Source: Candidatus Ichthyocystis sparus
GTDB lineage: Bacteria > Pseudomonadota > Gammaproteobacteria > Burkholderiales > 2013Ark19i
DNA: 64,000 nucleotides
Reading direction: 5' to 3'
Assembly (NCBI RefSeq): GCF_900078745.1
Contig: NZ_FKII01000046.1
Coordinates: forward strand, 1-64,000
Shown here: one piece after another, positions 1-9,815 of the stretch
How positions within the stretch are numbered: position 1 is the stretch's first letter
How the letters are laid out: each line of letters starts with the position of its first letter
Made by a program: the position numbers and the translations under genes
The notes under the pieces: generated by a model
The model's database searches: none
The model's input: only the letters and a program-made list of their open reading frames with translations
What the model was told of the DNA's origin: nothing

Positions 1-272
1 GAGATGTGCGTGGTGTTCCAGCTATGTTTACAGCGCATGATGGTGTTATTGATGAATATTACAAGTTGTTGTTACGACTGCCGATAGATGTGTTTTCAGA
101 AGTACATGCAAAATTAACTAAAGTTACAAGGCGCAGAGAGTATTTAGATATTGCTAATAGAGGCGGAAGTTTTGAAATTACTAGGTATGAAGTTTTTCTA
201 AATAGACTTACAGATCATAAAAATGATCAGTCTGGTGCGTCATGTGATCCTAGAGGTTGCCTAATTATGTAG
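1..272 (+). CDS. 3' fragment of a ShET2/EspL-like effector paralogue (copy 0 of the tandem array)
   Basis: The reading frame is open from the window edge to TAG at 270-272, so the gene starts upstream of the window. The ~90 visible residues align without gaps to the C-termini of the three full copies that follow (ARDVRGVPA, the EYY..LL motif, VHAKLTK.TRRREYL, ending in a Cys-containing tail). They contain the last repeat and the conserved C-terminal cap, but not the protease domain. An internal GTG at 6 is not a real start: the homologous codon is a Val inside the other copies. The function is assumed to be that of the full copies, a type III-type effector. The upstream part cannot be judged. 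Confidence 0.85.
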   Translation, partial: DVRGVPAMFTAHDGVIDEYYKLLLRLPIDVFSEVHAKLTKVTRRREYLDIANRGGSFEITRYEVFLNRLTDHKNDQSGASCDPRGCLIM

Positions 273-823
273 GATCAGATGAAGCTCTAAGTTATTACAA
301 TAACATTTTTGTCCTATGTGCCTTGAAAAGTCGGTCCCAACAATTTAGTTACGGAGCGAATTTTAATCTGGACCATATTTTGTGAGGACCCATTTAAGAT
401 TAGTGGCTTTTCTTATTCTGCTTTTTTCTTCGAAATTACACTTCTAGTGTACCATCCCTTATAATCGATGTACTTGTAATGTATATCCTAGCGCTAATTT
501 GATGCCCATTATCTACGTAGCAATGGTTAATAATTTTTTATTCCTGCTTATTACGTATTTTTTACGCTTCCATTGTTATAGGGATATTACTATAATTATT
601 AATATACTGCCTCTATTGTGCAGTATAGAGAATAGTGAAATTTGATCATAGTAATTTTTACTTTACATTTTACTCCACATATTATATCCCCCATACTAGA
701 TCTTGTTTCTATATATGTCATAGGATATGTGTCTACAGGCACTATACTTATAAACTATATTCGAAATTATTAGTCGCAATGATGTAATATACCTCTAAAA
801 AATAATAATAATGGAGAACAAGT
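273..823. other. Spacer between copies 0 and 1: conserved 3' element, decayed minus-strand gene trace, 5' leader
   Basis: There is no credible gene here. The spacer belongs to the tandem unit, since blocks of it recur in the other spacers. About 321-386 matches a downstream element seen after copies 1 and 2. About 395-432 resembles a short piece of the minus-strand membrane gene kept at 13013-13594. About 529-600 (TTTTTTATTCCTGCTTATTA...GGGATATTA) recurs before copies 2, 3 and 4. The last ~60 bases form a leader shared by all copies, with GGAG at 813-816 placed 7 bases before the start codon. Confidence 0.5.
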
Positions 824-3304
824 ATGTCTATTTCTTCCAATTCACCAGCTAGGGTGAGTGCATTTTCAGGGGAGGAGATGCCACCTGGTGATAAAAGTGT
901 TCCTTACATATCAAAGTTTTCTCTTCAACAAGAAGAGATGAACTTAAATTGCGAAGTAAATATTGGTGGTATTGCTGTTAGTTGTACTAGTCTGTCGGCT
1001 TTGTATCTTCATAATGCCGTTGATTGTCATGTTAAAAATAAAAAATTAGTGGTTGGAGATATTTTTGGAAGCGCTACTTTAATAGAAAGTATTATTCCTG
1101 AAGACATTGGTAAAATTTATAAAAGCATGATAGATAGGTCCTGTGGCAGACATATTGTGGCTTGTCGTAAGTTCGGTGATTTTTTGTGTGGTATTGCCAA
1201 AGATACTGGTCTTCACGAACAGAGGTTGTTTTTATTAGGCAGCAGTAGTCACGTAATGGCTGTTAGACTTTTACATAAAAAATCTCGTAAAACTTTACGA
1301 AGTAAGTACGTAGTTTGGCTTTTTGATCCTAATAGGACTAATGTAGTTGCACGTGTTGCAGTTAGTCAGCCTACTGATTTTATGGATGAATCTAGGTTTT
1401 CTTTACAATGTTTTGTTGATAGTTATTCTTATTTAGAATATTTTAGAAAACTCACTGATGAACCTGAAGAATATGAATGCCTTATATATGAGCATTGTGA
1501 ACTTAAAGATACTAATAAAAGTTTTTTGACACTTCAAACTTTATCCCAGCACGGAGTATCTCCATGCATGGTGTTTCATTTGATGTCAGAGGGTAGTGCA
1601 AATGATGTGATGGGGCTAGTTAATGCAGTATCTTCATTAAATCCTGGTAGTGAGTTTAGAAGAGAGGTTTTTTGGGGTAAAAGCAGTGCAGGGGTTCCGG
1701 CACTTAATATTGCTTTAAGATTAGGTAAGTACGAAAATATAGATGCTTATGGTTCATTGTTGGATACTATGTCTAGTGATGAAATGCTTAGATTTCTTCC
1801 AGAATTATTGCGTTCTGAAAATGTTGAAGGTACGTCAGGTCTTTTCTTTTCTCTGGAAAGAGGTTGTGCAAAGTCTATTGCCGCTTATGGTAGGTTGCTG
1901 GATAGATTAGTCAATATGCCGTACAAAATGCCTGCGTACACTATGGCTAATATACTTTCTAACTTGCTTATGGCTAGTAGGTATGATGGCCTTCCAGGTC
2001 TGTTTATAGCCTTTCAGGAAAATCATTATGAAGCAATCAGTGAATTTTGTTTATTATTAGATAAATTATTAATTATTCGTGCTGAAATTTCAGTATGCGA
2101 AATTAGTACCATGATTTACGATTTGCTTATGTCTAAGAGGAGCGATGGTGTTACAGGTCTGCAAATTGCAATTTTTAAAGATAATTCTGAGTCTGTGCGG
2201 GTTTTTGGTAACCTATTGTTAAGATTGACTCATTTTAATAATTCTAGCTATTACGGAAATATTACCAAAATGGTTTTTAAATTATTAATGACAAAATCTT
2301 TAAATTACAAATCAGGTCTTTGGTTAGCCTTATCTAAAGATAATAGTGATTCTATTGCAGCTTATGGTGAGTTGTTAGAAAAGTTTACCCTTTTTAGATG
2401 TGGGGTATCTGATTGTGAATTTTATGATATGTTTTACGAATTATTAATGACAAGGTCTGGAAGTGTGCCTGGATTATTTGTGGCATTGCAGAACGGTTGT
2501 GAAGCTTCCATTGAAGCGTTTACTAAGTCTGTAGGCCAGTTTGTATCATTAAGTGCTCAAATTGCTCATGATAGATTATTAGTTATGATTCGTGAGTTAT
2601 TTATGTCAAGTAGTGATGATGGTGTAACGGGATTGTTTATGGCTTTCCAGGGGGGACACGGAGGCTCTGTAATTGCTTTTTCTCGGTTGATAGACCAATT
2701 ATTTATGTTAGAAGGTGGAGTTATTTCCATAGAGGATATTTTTAGTCTCATCTACGACATATTAGTGGCCAAAAATGATTTGGGTAGACCTGGATTAAAT
2801 GCAGCGTTGATGTATGATAAAGCATGTTCTGTTCATGCCTTTGGTGTGTTGCTAGACAGGTTTAATTTTTTCAAGGGAAAAATTTCCGAAGATAAAATTT
2901 TTAATGTTATGAATGAGCTAATAATGTCGAGAGATTCTGGTGGTTGTCCCGGGTTATTTTCGGCTGTACGGTATAATTGTGTCAGTGTTATTGCCGATTA
3001 TTTTTTATTGGTGAGTAAACTTCACAGGGGATATTGGGCTAATCTTTTGATTGCTGGAGATATGTCTGGTGTTCCTGCCATATTTACGGATCATGATGAC
3101 GTTGTTAATGAATACTACCGGTTGTTGGTACAGCTGCCGCTTGGGGTGTTTTTAGAGGTACATGCAAAGTTAACTGAGTTTACAAGGCACAGAGAATATT
3201 TGGATATTGTTAATAGTGCTGGAAGTTCTATAGTCGCTAGATATGAAGCTTTTCTATGTAAGCTTACAGATTATAAAAATGACCAACCTGGGGCCCAAAT
3301 GTGA
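824..3304 (+). CDS. ShET2/EspL/OspD3-like effector cysteine protease with repeat domain (copy 1)
   Basis: 826 residues. Residues ~30-220 carry the signature of the ShET2 N-terminal (Toxin_15) family of Shigella and E. coli type III effectors: LNLNC-like MNLNCEV (Cys43), SSHVMA (His143) and LFDPNRT (Asp168). In EspL this Cys-His-Asp triad cleaves RHIM proteins (RIPK1, RIPK3, TRIF, ZBP1). From ~280 onward there are about ten repeats of ~55-60 residues with the pattern (S/P)GLFxALxxG...SxxAYGxLL, the same repeat type that forms the C-terminal half of OspD3/EspL. The last ~60 residues form a conserved cap. No signal peptide or membrane segment is visible. GGAG at 813-816 supports ATG at 824. Seen: motifs and repeats. 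Known: protease activity of the family. Inferred: secretion into the host and substrate type. The protein is longer than the E. coli and Shigella relatives because it has more repeats. Confidence 0.85.
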   Translation: MSISSNSPARVSAFSGEEMPPGDKSVPYISKFSLQQEEMNLNCEVNIGGIAVSCTSLSALYLHNAVDCHVKNKKLVVGDIFGSATLIESIIPEDIGKIYKSMIDRSCGRHIVACRKFGDFLCGIAKDTGLHEQRLFLLGSSSHVMAVRLLHKKSRKTLRSKYVVWLFDPNRTNVVARVAVSQPTDFMDESRFSLQCFVDSYSYLEYFRKLTDEPEEYECLIYEHCELKDTNKSFLTLQTLSQHGVSPCMVFHLMSEGSANDVMGLVNAVSSLNPGSEFRREVFWGKSSAGVPALNIALRLGKYENIDAYGSLLDTMSSDEMLRFLPELLRSENVEGTSGLFFSLERGCAKSIAAYGRLLDRLVNMPYKMPAYTMANILSNLLMASRYDGLPGLFIAFQENHYEAISEFCLLLDKLLIIRAEISVCEISTMIYDLLMSKRSDGVTGLQIAIFKDNSESVRVFGNLLLRLTHFNNSSYYGNITKMVFKLLMTKSLNYKSGLWLALSKDNSDSIAAYGELLEKFTLFRCGVSDCEFYDMFYELLMTRSGSVPGLFVALQNGCEASIEAFTKSVGQFVSLSAQIAHDRLLVMIRELFMSSSDDGVTGLFMAFQGGHGGSVIAFSRLIDQLFMLEGGVISIEDIFSLIYDILVAKNDLGRPGLNAALMYDKACSVHAFGVLLDRFNFFKGKISEDKIFNVMNELIMSRDSGGCPGLFSAVRYNCVSVIADYFLLVSKLHRGYWANLLIAGDMSGVPAIFTDHDDVVNEYYRLLVQLPLGVFLEVHAKLTEFTRHREYLDIVNSAGSSIVARYEAFLCKLTDYKNDQPGAQM

Positions 3305-4193
3305 TTGGGGCTTAATGTGATAGGTCTCCCAAGTTGTGTAGATTTGTATGGTAGTAGACTTAGTTCTAAATTATTACACTGATATTATTTCACTATGCGC
3401 CTTGTAAAGCTTGGCTTCAACAGTTTGGCTACATAACCAGTTTTAACCTAACGTTTTTTGTGAGCGGCTGTTACTGGTAGGTTGGTTCATTTATTTAGCA
3501 CATTTTTTTGCAAATCTATGTTACACGTGCAAAGAGCAATTATAGAATAAGCTGTAGACATACCAGATCTTTTTTGCTGTGCGTAATAAATAATTTGGTA
3601 GAGTATTTTTTTCTCTATTCTGTGTATTCGTAGCATGTTTGGAGCTGACGATATGTGGCGAATCTCGAATAAATAATTATCTAAGATATAATAAGGTAAG
3701 TAGCTAAGAATTCAATATTTGTGACTTAGTTGCAATTCTTTCTCTGCTTTTTTCTTAAAATTTGCTGTTTAAAGTTCGCTTTGAAATAGTGCATTGTATT
3801 TAGCAACTGATGTGCTTTAATGCATATCATTGTGTAATTAGATACCTATCAGCATCGATGTCCTTGTTTCTGCTTAGTACTACTTGTTTTTTGTACTTAC
3901 ATTTTTGGGGATATTACTATGGTCATTGGTGTATCGTATATTGCTTTTGGTAAGCAATATGGTAATTTGATAAATATTTGGCTACAGTAATTTTTACTTT
4001 GTATTTTTCCTCGTATATTGTATTTTTAAGCTGGAGCCTGTTTTTTTACCTATCATGAAGGTATAAGTTTACAAGCATCGTACTGACGATAAATAGTATG
4101 TTAAATTTATTCATGATAATTATGGGATGCATCATAAATTACTGACACAAATAGTATGAATTTATCTCTGAAAAATAATAATGGAGAGCAATG
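3305..4193. other. Spacer between copies 1 and 2
   Basis: The longest spacer of the array. About 3401-3465 matches the conserved downstream element (CAACAGTTTGGCTAC...TTTTAACCT). About 3488-3745 is the remains of a minus-strand membrane gene, listed separately. About 3870-3960 and 4080-4193 match upstream regions of the other copies, including a GTACT...AGTAT inverted pair around 4080-4098 and GGAG seven bases before the GTG at 4194. No intact gene is present. Confidence 0.55.
3488..3745 (-). pseudogene. Remnant of an Inc-like membrane protein gene (decayed copy of 13013-13594)
   Basis: On the plus strand this stretch aligns base for base over most of its length with 13012-13270, the 3' half of the intact minus-strand gene. 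Shared blocks include TTTAGCACATTTTTTTGCAAA, GTAGACATACCA, TGTGCGTAA.AAATAATTT, TATGTGG.GAA and CAGGTAAGTA-like sequence. Indels destroy the frame, and the 5' half (the polar N-terminus) is not recognisable. The match shows that the tandem unit originally contained two convergent genes, the effector and this small two-helix membrane protein. Confidence 0.75.
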
Positions 4194-6698
4194 GTGGATT
4201 TTTCTGCCAATTCATCATTTAGGGTGAGTGCGTTTTCGGGGCAGGAGATGCCACCTGGTGATAAAAGTATTCCTTACATATCAAAGCTGTCTCTGCAACA
4301 AGAAGAGATAAACTTAAACTGCGAAGTAAATGTTAGTGGCGTTACTATAGACTGTACTCATCTGTCAGCTTTATACCTTCGTAAGGCTGTTGATTATCAT
4401 CTTAAAAATGAAAAATTAGTAATTGGTGATATTTTTGGAAGTACTGCTTTAATAGAAAGTCTTATTCCTGAAGATGTTGATTCAATGTATGGAGACATGG
4501 TAGATAGGTCTTGTGGCAGGCATATTGTGGCTTGCAGTAAGTTCGGTGATTTTTTGAGTGATATTGCTAAAGATACTAGTCTTTACGAACAGAGATTGTT
4601 TTTATTAGTCAGTAGTGGTCACGCAATGGCTTTTAGACTTTTACATAAAATGTCTTGTAAAACTTTGCGAAGTAGGTACGTAGTTTGTTTTTTTGATCCT
4701 AATATAACGAATGTTGTTTCACGTGTTGCAGTTAATGATCCCAATGATTTTTTGGATAAGTCTAGGTTTTCTTTACAACTTTTTATTGATAGTTCTCTTT
4801 ACGGAGAATATTTTAAAATACTTACTGATCAACCTGAAGAATTTGAATGTCTTATATATGAGCATTGTGAACTTAAAGATACTAATGAAAGTTTTTTGAC
4901 ACTTCAAACTTTATCTCAATACGGAGTCTCTTCATGCATGGTGTTTCATTTGATGTCAGATGGTAATGCAAATGATTTGATGAGGATAGTTAGTATAGTA
5001 TCGTCATTAAATCCTAAGAGTGACTTTAGAAGAGAAATTTTTTGGGGTAAAAGTAGTGCAGGGATTCCAGCACTTAACGTAGCTTTAAGATTAGGTAATC
5101 ACGAAAATATAGAGGCTTATGGTTCATTGTTGGATATCATGTCTAGTGATGAAATGCTTGAATTTCTTCCAGAATTGTTGCGGTCTGAAAATATGGAAGG
5201 AGTGCCAGGACTTTTTTTTGCTTTAGAGAAAGGTTATGCAAAGTCTGTTGCTGCTTATGGTAAGTTGCTAGATAGATTACTCAGTATGTCAGACAAAATG
5301 CCTGCGTATACTATGGCTAGTATACTTTTTAATTTGCTTATGGCTAGAAGAGTAGGTGATGGTTTGCCAGGACTGTTTATGGCCCTTCAGGAAAATCATT
5401 ATGAAGCAGTCAGTGAATTTTGTTTATTACTGGATAGACTATTGACTATTCGTGATGAACTTTCAGTATTTGAACTTTGTGACATGATTTATGGTTTGCT
5501 AATGTCTAAGAGAAGCGATGGTGTTTCAGGTCTACAAATTGCTCTTTTTTGGGATAATTGTGAATCTGTGCAGGCTTTTGGTGAACTGTTACTAAGATTT
5601 ACTCATTTTAATAATTCTAGCTATTTTGGAAATGTTACCAGAATGGTTTTTAAATTGTTAATGGCGGAATCTTTAGATTGCAAATCTGGTCTATGTTTGG
5701 CCTTATCTGAAAATAATAGTGATTCCGTTAAGGCTTATGGTAGATTGTTGGAAAAGTTCTCTCTTTTTAGATATGGGGTGTCTGGTTATGAATTTTATGA
5801 TATGTTTCACCACTTGTTGGTAGCAAGGTCTGAAGGTGTGCCTGGACTTTTTATGGCATTGCAGAACGGTTGTGAAAATTCCATTGAAGCCTTTGCTAAA
5901 TTGGTAAGTCAGTTTATGTCATTAAGTGCTCAAATTTCTCGTGATAGATTATTGGTTATGCTCCATGAGTTATTTATGTCAAGTAGTGATGATGGTGTAT
6001 CAGGATTATTTATGGCTTTGAAGCATGGACACGGAGGGTCTATAATTGCTTTTTCTAAGATGCTAGAACAATTATTTATGTTAGAAGGTGGAGTTATTTC
6101 CATAGGGGAGATTTTTGGTCTTGTTCGTGAAATATTAGTTGCTAAGAATGATTTGGGTAGACCTGGACTAAATGCAGCATTGATCAGTGATAAAGCATGT
6201 TCTGTTAGCGCTTTTGGTGCGTTACTAGAGAGGCTTGATTTTTTTAAGGGAAAAATTTCTGAAAATGAAGTTCTTAATACTATTGATGAACTAATAATGT
6301 CCAGAGATTATGAGGGTCGTCCCGGGTTATTTTCGGCCTTACGAGATAACTGTGTCAATGTTGTTGCTAGTTATTTTCTATTGGTAGGTAAACTTCCTAA
6401 GAGTCGTTGGGCCAATCTTTTGATTGCTAGAGATGTGCGTGGTGTTCCAGCTATATTTATGGCGCATGATGGTGTTATTGATGAATACTACGAGTTGTTG
6501 GTACAACTACCGGTTGAGGTGTTTTCAGAGGTACATGCAAAATTAACTAAAGTTACAAGGCGCAGAGAGTATTTGAATGTTGTTAATGGAGGTGGAAGTC
6601 CTAGGGTTACTAGATATGAAGCTTTTCTAGGTAGGCTTACAGATTATAAAAATGATCAACAATTTGGGTGTGATCCTAAAGGTTGTGAGGTTGTGTAA
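4194..6698 (+). CDS. ShET2/EspL/OspD3-like effector cysteine protease with repeat domain (copy 2)
   Basis: 834 residues from GTG 4194. An in-frame ATG at 4191 exists, but GTG 4194 is the codon that aligns with the starts of copies 1, 3 and 4 and sits the same 7 bases after GGAG; with it the triad falls again at Cys43, His143 and Asp168. The domains are as in copy 1: a protease-like N-terminus (INLNCEV, SSGHAMA, FFDPN) followed by about ten ~55-60-residue GLFxALxxG...AYGxLL repeats and a C-terminal cap ending in a Cys-containing tail (FGCDPKGCEVV). Most differences from copy 1 are conservative substitutions with the frame intact, which suggests selection for protein function. The product is probably a host-directed protease. 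Secretion is an inference from the family. Confidence 0.85.
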   Translation: MDFSANSSFRVSAFSGQEMPPGDKSIPYISKLSLQQEEINLNCEVNVSGVTIDCTHLSALYLRKAVDYHLKNEKLVIGDIFGSTALIESLIPEDVDSMYGDMVDRSCGRHIVACSKFGDFLSDIAKDTSLYEQRLFLLVSSGHAMAFRLLHKMSCKTLRSRYVVCFFDPNITNVVSRVAVNDPNDFLDKSRFSLQLFIDSSLYGEYFKILTDQPEEFECLIYEHCELKDTNESFLTLQTLSQYGVSSCMVFHLMSDGNANDLMRIVSIVSSLNPKSDFRREIFWGKSSAGIPALNVALRLGNHENIEAYGSLLDIMSSDEMLEFLPELLRSENMEGVPGLFFALEKGYAKSVAAYGKLLDRLLSMSDKMPAYTMASILFNLLMARRVGDGLPGLFMALQENHYEAVSEFCLLLDRLLTIRDELSVFELCDMIYGLLMSKRSDGVSGLQIALFWDNCESVQAFGELLLRFTHFNNSSYFGNVTRMVFKLLMAESLDCKSGLCLALSENNSDSVKAYGRLLEKFSLFRYGVSGYEFYDMFHHLLVARSEGVPGLFMALQNGCENSIEAFAKLVSQFMSLSAQISRDRLLVMLHELFMSSSDDGVSGLFMALKHGHGGSIIAFSKMLEQLFMLEGGVISIGEIFGLVREILVAKNDLGRPGLNAALISDKACSVSAFGALLERLDFFKGKISENEVLNTIDELIMSRDYEGRPGLFSALRDNCVNVVASYFLLVGKLPKSRWANLLIARDVRGVPAIFMAHDGVIDEYYELLVQLPVEVFSEVHAKLTKVTRRREYLNVVNGGGSPRVTRYEAFLGRLTDYKNDQQFGCDPKGCEVV

Positions 6699-7307
6699 GT
6701 CTTAGTTTCAGCAATTTGGCTACGGAGCCAGGTTTTAACCTAGGCTATGTTTTGTGATGATCTATTGTTGGTTGATTGGTCTTCTTTTTTATCATATTTT
6801 TTGCAAGTCAATTGCTCATACATTTACTATTTGTAGCTTAGTTGCTTCTCTTCTTCTGCTTTTTCCCTAATTTGGTATTTAAATTGCGCTTTAATATAGT
6901 GCATTATATTATATAACTAATGTGCTTTAATACATATAATCGTATTAATTGGATACTTATCATCATTGATGATTAATAATTTTTTATTCCTGCTTATATG
7001 TATTTTTTGTACTTACGTTGCTACGGGGATATTGCCGTGATCATTAATATATTGCTTTTAGCAAGTAGTATAGAGAAGTGATAATATTGATAAATATTTG
7101 ATTATAGTGATCTTTACTTTATCTTTTTCCAAATATATTGTATTCCTATGTCGGGATTGTTTTTTTATTCACAATAGGTACATGCTTGCAGCATCATATT
7201 AACGATAAATAGTACATAAAATCTTGTATTATAATTATAAAATATATAAGAAATTATTAATCACAGTAGTGTGAATATACTCGCAAAAATAATAGTGGAG
7301 AACAAAA
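6699..7307. other. Spacer between copies 2 and 3, with decayed gene trace and leader
   Basis: The conserved downstream element lies at about 6696-6765 and contains two small perfect inverted pairs (GGCTACGGAGCC and AGGTTTTAACCT). About 6788-6865 (TTGCAAGT, ACTATTTGTAGCTTAGTTGC, CTTCTTCTGC) resembles the 5' part of the decayed minus-strand membrane gene. About 6980-7060 repeats the TTTTTTATTCCTGCTTAT...GGGATATT block of the other spacers. About 7241-7307 is the common leader, with GGAG seven bases before GTG 7308. No intact gene was seen. Confidence 0.5.
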
Positions 7308-9815
7308 GTGGCTATTTCTGCTAATTCACTAGTTAGGGTGAGTGCATTTTCAGGAGAGGAGATGTCGCCTGGTGATAAAAGTGTTCCCTACATATCAAGT
7401 CTTTATCTTGAACAAGAAGAGATAAATTTAAACTGTGAAGTAACTATTAGTGGTGTTACCATAAATTGTGTTCATCTGTCAGCTTTATATCTTCGTAAGG
7501 CTGTTGATTATCATATTAAAAATGAAAAATTAATGGTTGGGGATATTTTTGGAAGTGTTGATTTAATAGAAAGTATTATTCCTGAAGACATTGATACAAT
7601 ATATAAAAATATGACAGATAGTTCCTGTGGCAGGCATATCGTAGCTTGTCGTAAGTTCGGTGATTTTTTAAGTGGTATTGCCAAAGATACTGCTATTTGC
7701 GAACAGAGATTGTTTTTGTTAAGCAGCAGTAGTCACGTAATGGCTGTTAGACTTTTACATAAAATATCTTGTAAAAATTTACGAAGTAAGTACGTAGTTT
7801 GGTTTTTTGATCCTAACAGAACGAATGTTGTTGCACGTGTTGCAGTTGATGATCCTAATGATTTTTTGAACGAATCTACATTTTCTTTACAAAGTTTTGT
7901 TGATAGCTCTCTTTACGAAAAATATTTTAAAACACTTATTGGTCAACCTGAAGAATGTGAGTGCCTTATATACGAGTATTGTGAACTTAAAGACACTAAT
8001 AAAGATTTTTTGACACTTCAAACTTTATCCCAATACGGAGTTTCCTCATGCATGGTGTTTCATTTGATGTCAGAGGGTAGTGCAAATGATGTGATGAGAA
8101 TAGTTGATATAGTATCATTATTAGATCCTGATAGTGAGTTTAGAAGAGAAATTTTTTGGGGTAAGAGTAGTGAAGGGGTTCCGGCACTTAACTCGGCCTT
8201 AGGATTAGGTAATCACGAAAATATAGATGCTTATGGTTTATTATTGGATACTATGTCTAGTGATGAAATGCTTGGATTTCTTCCAGAATTGTTGCGTTCC
8301 GAGAATGTTAAAGGCACGCCAGGGCTTTTCCTTGCTTTAGAGAGAGGACATACAAAATCTGTTGCTGCTTATGGTGGTTTGCTAGATAGATTACTCAATA
8401 TGTCAGACAAAATTCCTATGTATAATATTGCTAGCATACTTTTTAGCTTGCTTATGGCTAGAAGAAGAGATGATGGCTTACCAGGACTGTTTATAGCTCT
8501 TCAGGAAAACAGTCATGAAGCAGTCATTGAATTTTGTTTATTACTGGACAGATTATTGACTATTCGTGATGAACTTTCGGTATGTGAACTTTGTAGCATG
8601 ATTTATGATTTACTGATGTCTAAGAGAAGCGATGGTGCTTCATGTCTACAAATTGCCCTTTTTTTGGATAATTTTGAGTCTGTGCGAGCCTTTGGTGAGC
8701 TGTTGCTAAGATTTACTAATTTTAATGATTCTAGCTATTTTGGAAATGTTACTAGAATAGTTTTTAAATTATTAAAGGCGGAATCTTTAAATTACAAATC
8801 TGGTCTGTGTTTGGCCTTATCTGAAAATAATAGTAATTCCGTTGATGCTTTTGGTGGATTGTTAGAAAAGTTTGTTCTTTTTAGAGGTGGGGTGTCTGAT
8901 TGTGAGTTTTATGATATGTTGCACGACTTATTGGTATCAAGATCTGAAGGTACACCTGGATTATTTATGGCCTTGCAGAACGATTGTGAAGATTCCATTA
9001 AAGCTTTTGCTAAATTGGTAAGTCAGTTTATGTCATTAAGTGCTCAAATTCCTCGTGATAGATTGTTGGTTATGCTCCATGAGTTATTTATGCCAAGCAG
9101 CGATGATGGTATATCAGGATTATTCATGGCTTTACAGCAGGGACATGGAGGTTCTATAGTTGCTTTTTCTGATTTACTAGGCCAATTATTTAAGTTAGAG
9201 GGTGGAGTTATTTCCATAGAGGAGATTTTTAGTCTTGTCTCTGACATATTAGTGGCTAAAAATAATTCGGGTAGACCTGGATTAAACATAGCATTGATCC
9301 GTGATGAGGAATGTTCTGTTAGTGCCTTTGGTGTGTTACTAGGTAAGTTTGACTTTTTTAAGGGAAAAATTTCTGAAAATGAAATTTTTAATGCTATGTA
9401 TGAGCTAATAATGTCCAGAAATTCTGATGGTTGTCCTGGATTATTTTATGCTTTACGAGGTAACTGTGCCAATGTTATCGCTAGTTATTTTTTGTTGGTG
9501 AGTAAACTTCCTAAGAGATATTGGTCTGACCTTTTGATTGCTAGAGATGTGCAAGGTGTTCCCGCCATATTTACAGCGCATGATGATGTTATTGATGAAT
9601 ATTGCCAGTTGTTGGTAAATATGCCGGCAGATGTGTTTTTGGAGGTACATACAAAATTAACAGAATTTACAAAGTGCAGGGAGTATCTAGATATTGTTAG
9701 TAGAGGTGGAAGTTTTGAAGCTGCTAGGTATGAGGCTTTTCTAGATCGGATTACAGATCATAAAAATAATCAACCTGGGGCATCAGGTGATACTAAATGT
9801 TGCGAGGTTGCATAA
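7308..9815 (+). CDS. ShET2/EspL/OspD3-like effector cysteine protease with repeat domain (copy 3)
   Basis: 835 residues from a GTG start, with GGAG seven bases upstream exactly as in the other copies. The triad residues Cys43 (INLNCEV), His143 (SSSHVMA) and Asp168 (FFDPNRT) are conserved. About ten repeats follow from residue ~280, with clear units at DGLPGLFIALQEN, DGISGLFMALQQGHGGS and SGRPGLNIALIRD, then the C-terminal cap. The frame is intact despite many base differences from copies 1 and 2. Like its neighbours it probably forms its own transcription unit, since each copy has its own ~600-base upstream region. The function is inferred from the ShET2/EspL family, and the actual host target is unknown. 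Confidence 0.85.
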   Translation: MAISANSLVRVSAFSGEEMSPGDKSVPYISSLYLEQEEINLNCEVTISGVTINCVHLSALYLRKAVDYHIKNEKLMVGDIFGSVDLIESIIPEDIDTIYKNMTDSSCGRHIVACRKFGDFLSGIAKDTAICEQRLFLLSSSSHVMAVRLLHKISCKNLRSKYVVWFFDPNRTNVVARVAVDDPNDFLNESTFSLQSFVDSSLYEKYFKTLIGQPEECECLIYEYCELKDTNKDFLTLQTLSQYGVSSCMVFHLMSEGSANDVMRIVDIVSLLDPDSEFRREIFWGKSSEGVPALNSALGLGNHENIDAYGLLLDTMSSDEMLGFLPELLRSENVKGTPGLFLALERGHTKSVAAYGGLLDRLLNMSDKIPMYNIASILFSLLMARRRDDGLPGLFIALQENSHEAVIEFCLLLDRLLTIRDELSVCELCSMIYDLLMSKRSDGASCLQIALFLDNFESVRAFGELLLRFTNFNDSSYFGNVTRIVFKLLKAESLNYKSGLCLALSENNSNSVDAFGGLLEKFVLFRGGVSDCEFYDMLHDLLVSRSEGTPGLFMALQNDCEDSIKAFAKLVSQFMSLSAQIPRDRLLVMLHELFMPSSDDGISGLFMALQQGHGGSIVAFSDLLGQLFKLEGGVISIEEIFSLVSDILVAKNNSGRPGLNIALIRDEECSVSAFGVLLGKFDFFKGKISENEIFNAMYELIMSRNSDGCPGLFYALRGNCANVIASYFLLVSKLPKRYWSDLLIARDVQGVPAIFTAHDDVIDEYCQLLVNMPADVFLEVHTKLTEFTKCREYLDIVSRGGSFEAARYEAFLDRITDHKNNQPGASGDTKCCEVA

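Noticed and set aside
2566..2751. Minus-strand ORFs inside the effector copies (also 9044-9289, 9453-9650 and 12130-12324)
   Set aside because: They lie opposite conserved effector coding sequence, recur only because the copies are homologous, and have no ribosome sites.
824..9815. Effector copies as ordinary ankyrin-repeat proteins
   Set aside because: The repeat unit is ~55-60 residues with GLFxALxxG...AYGxLL, unlike the 33-residue ankyrin unit, and the N-terminal Cys-His-Asp domain points to the ShET2/EspL family.
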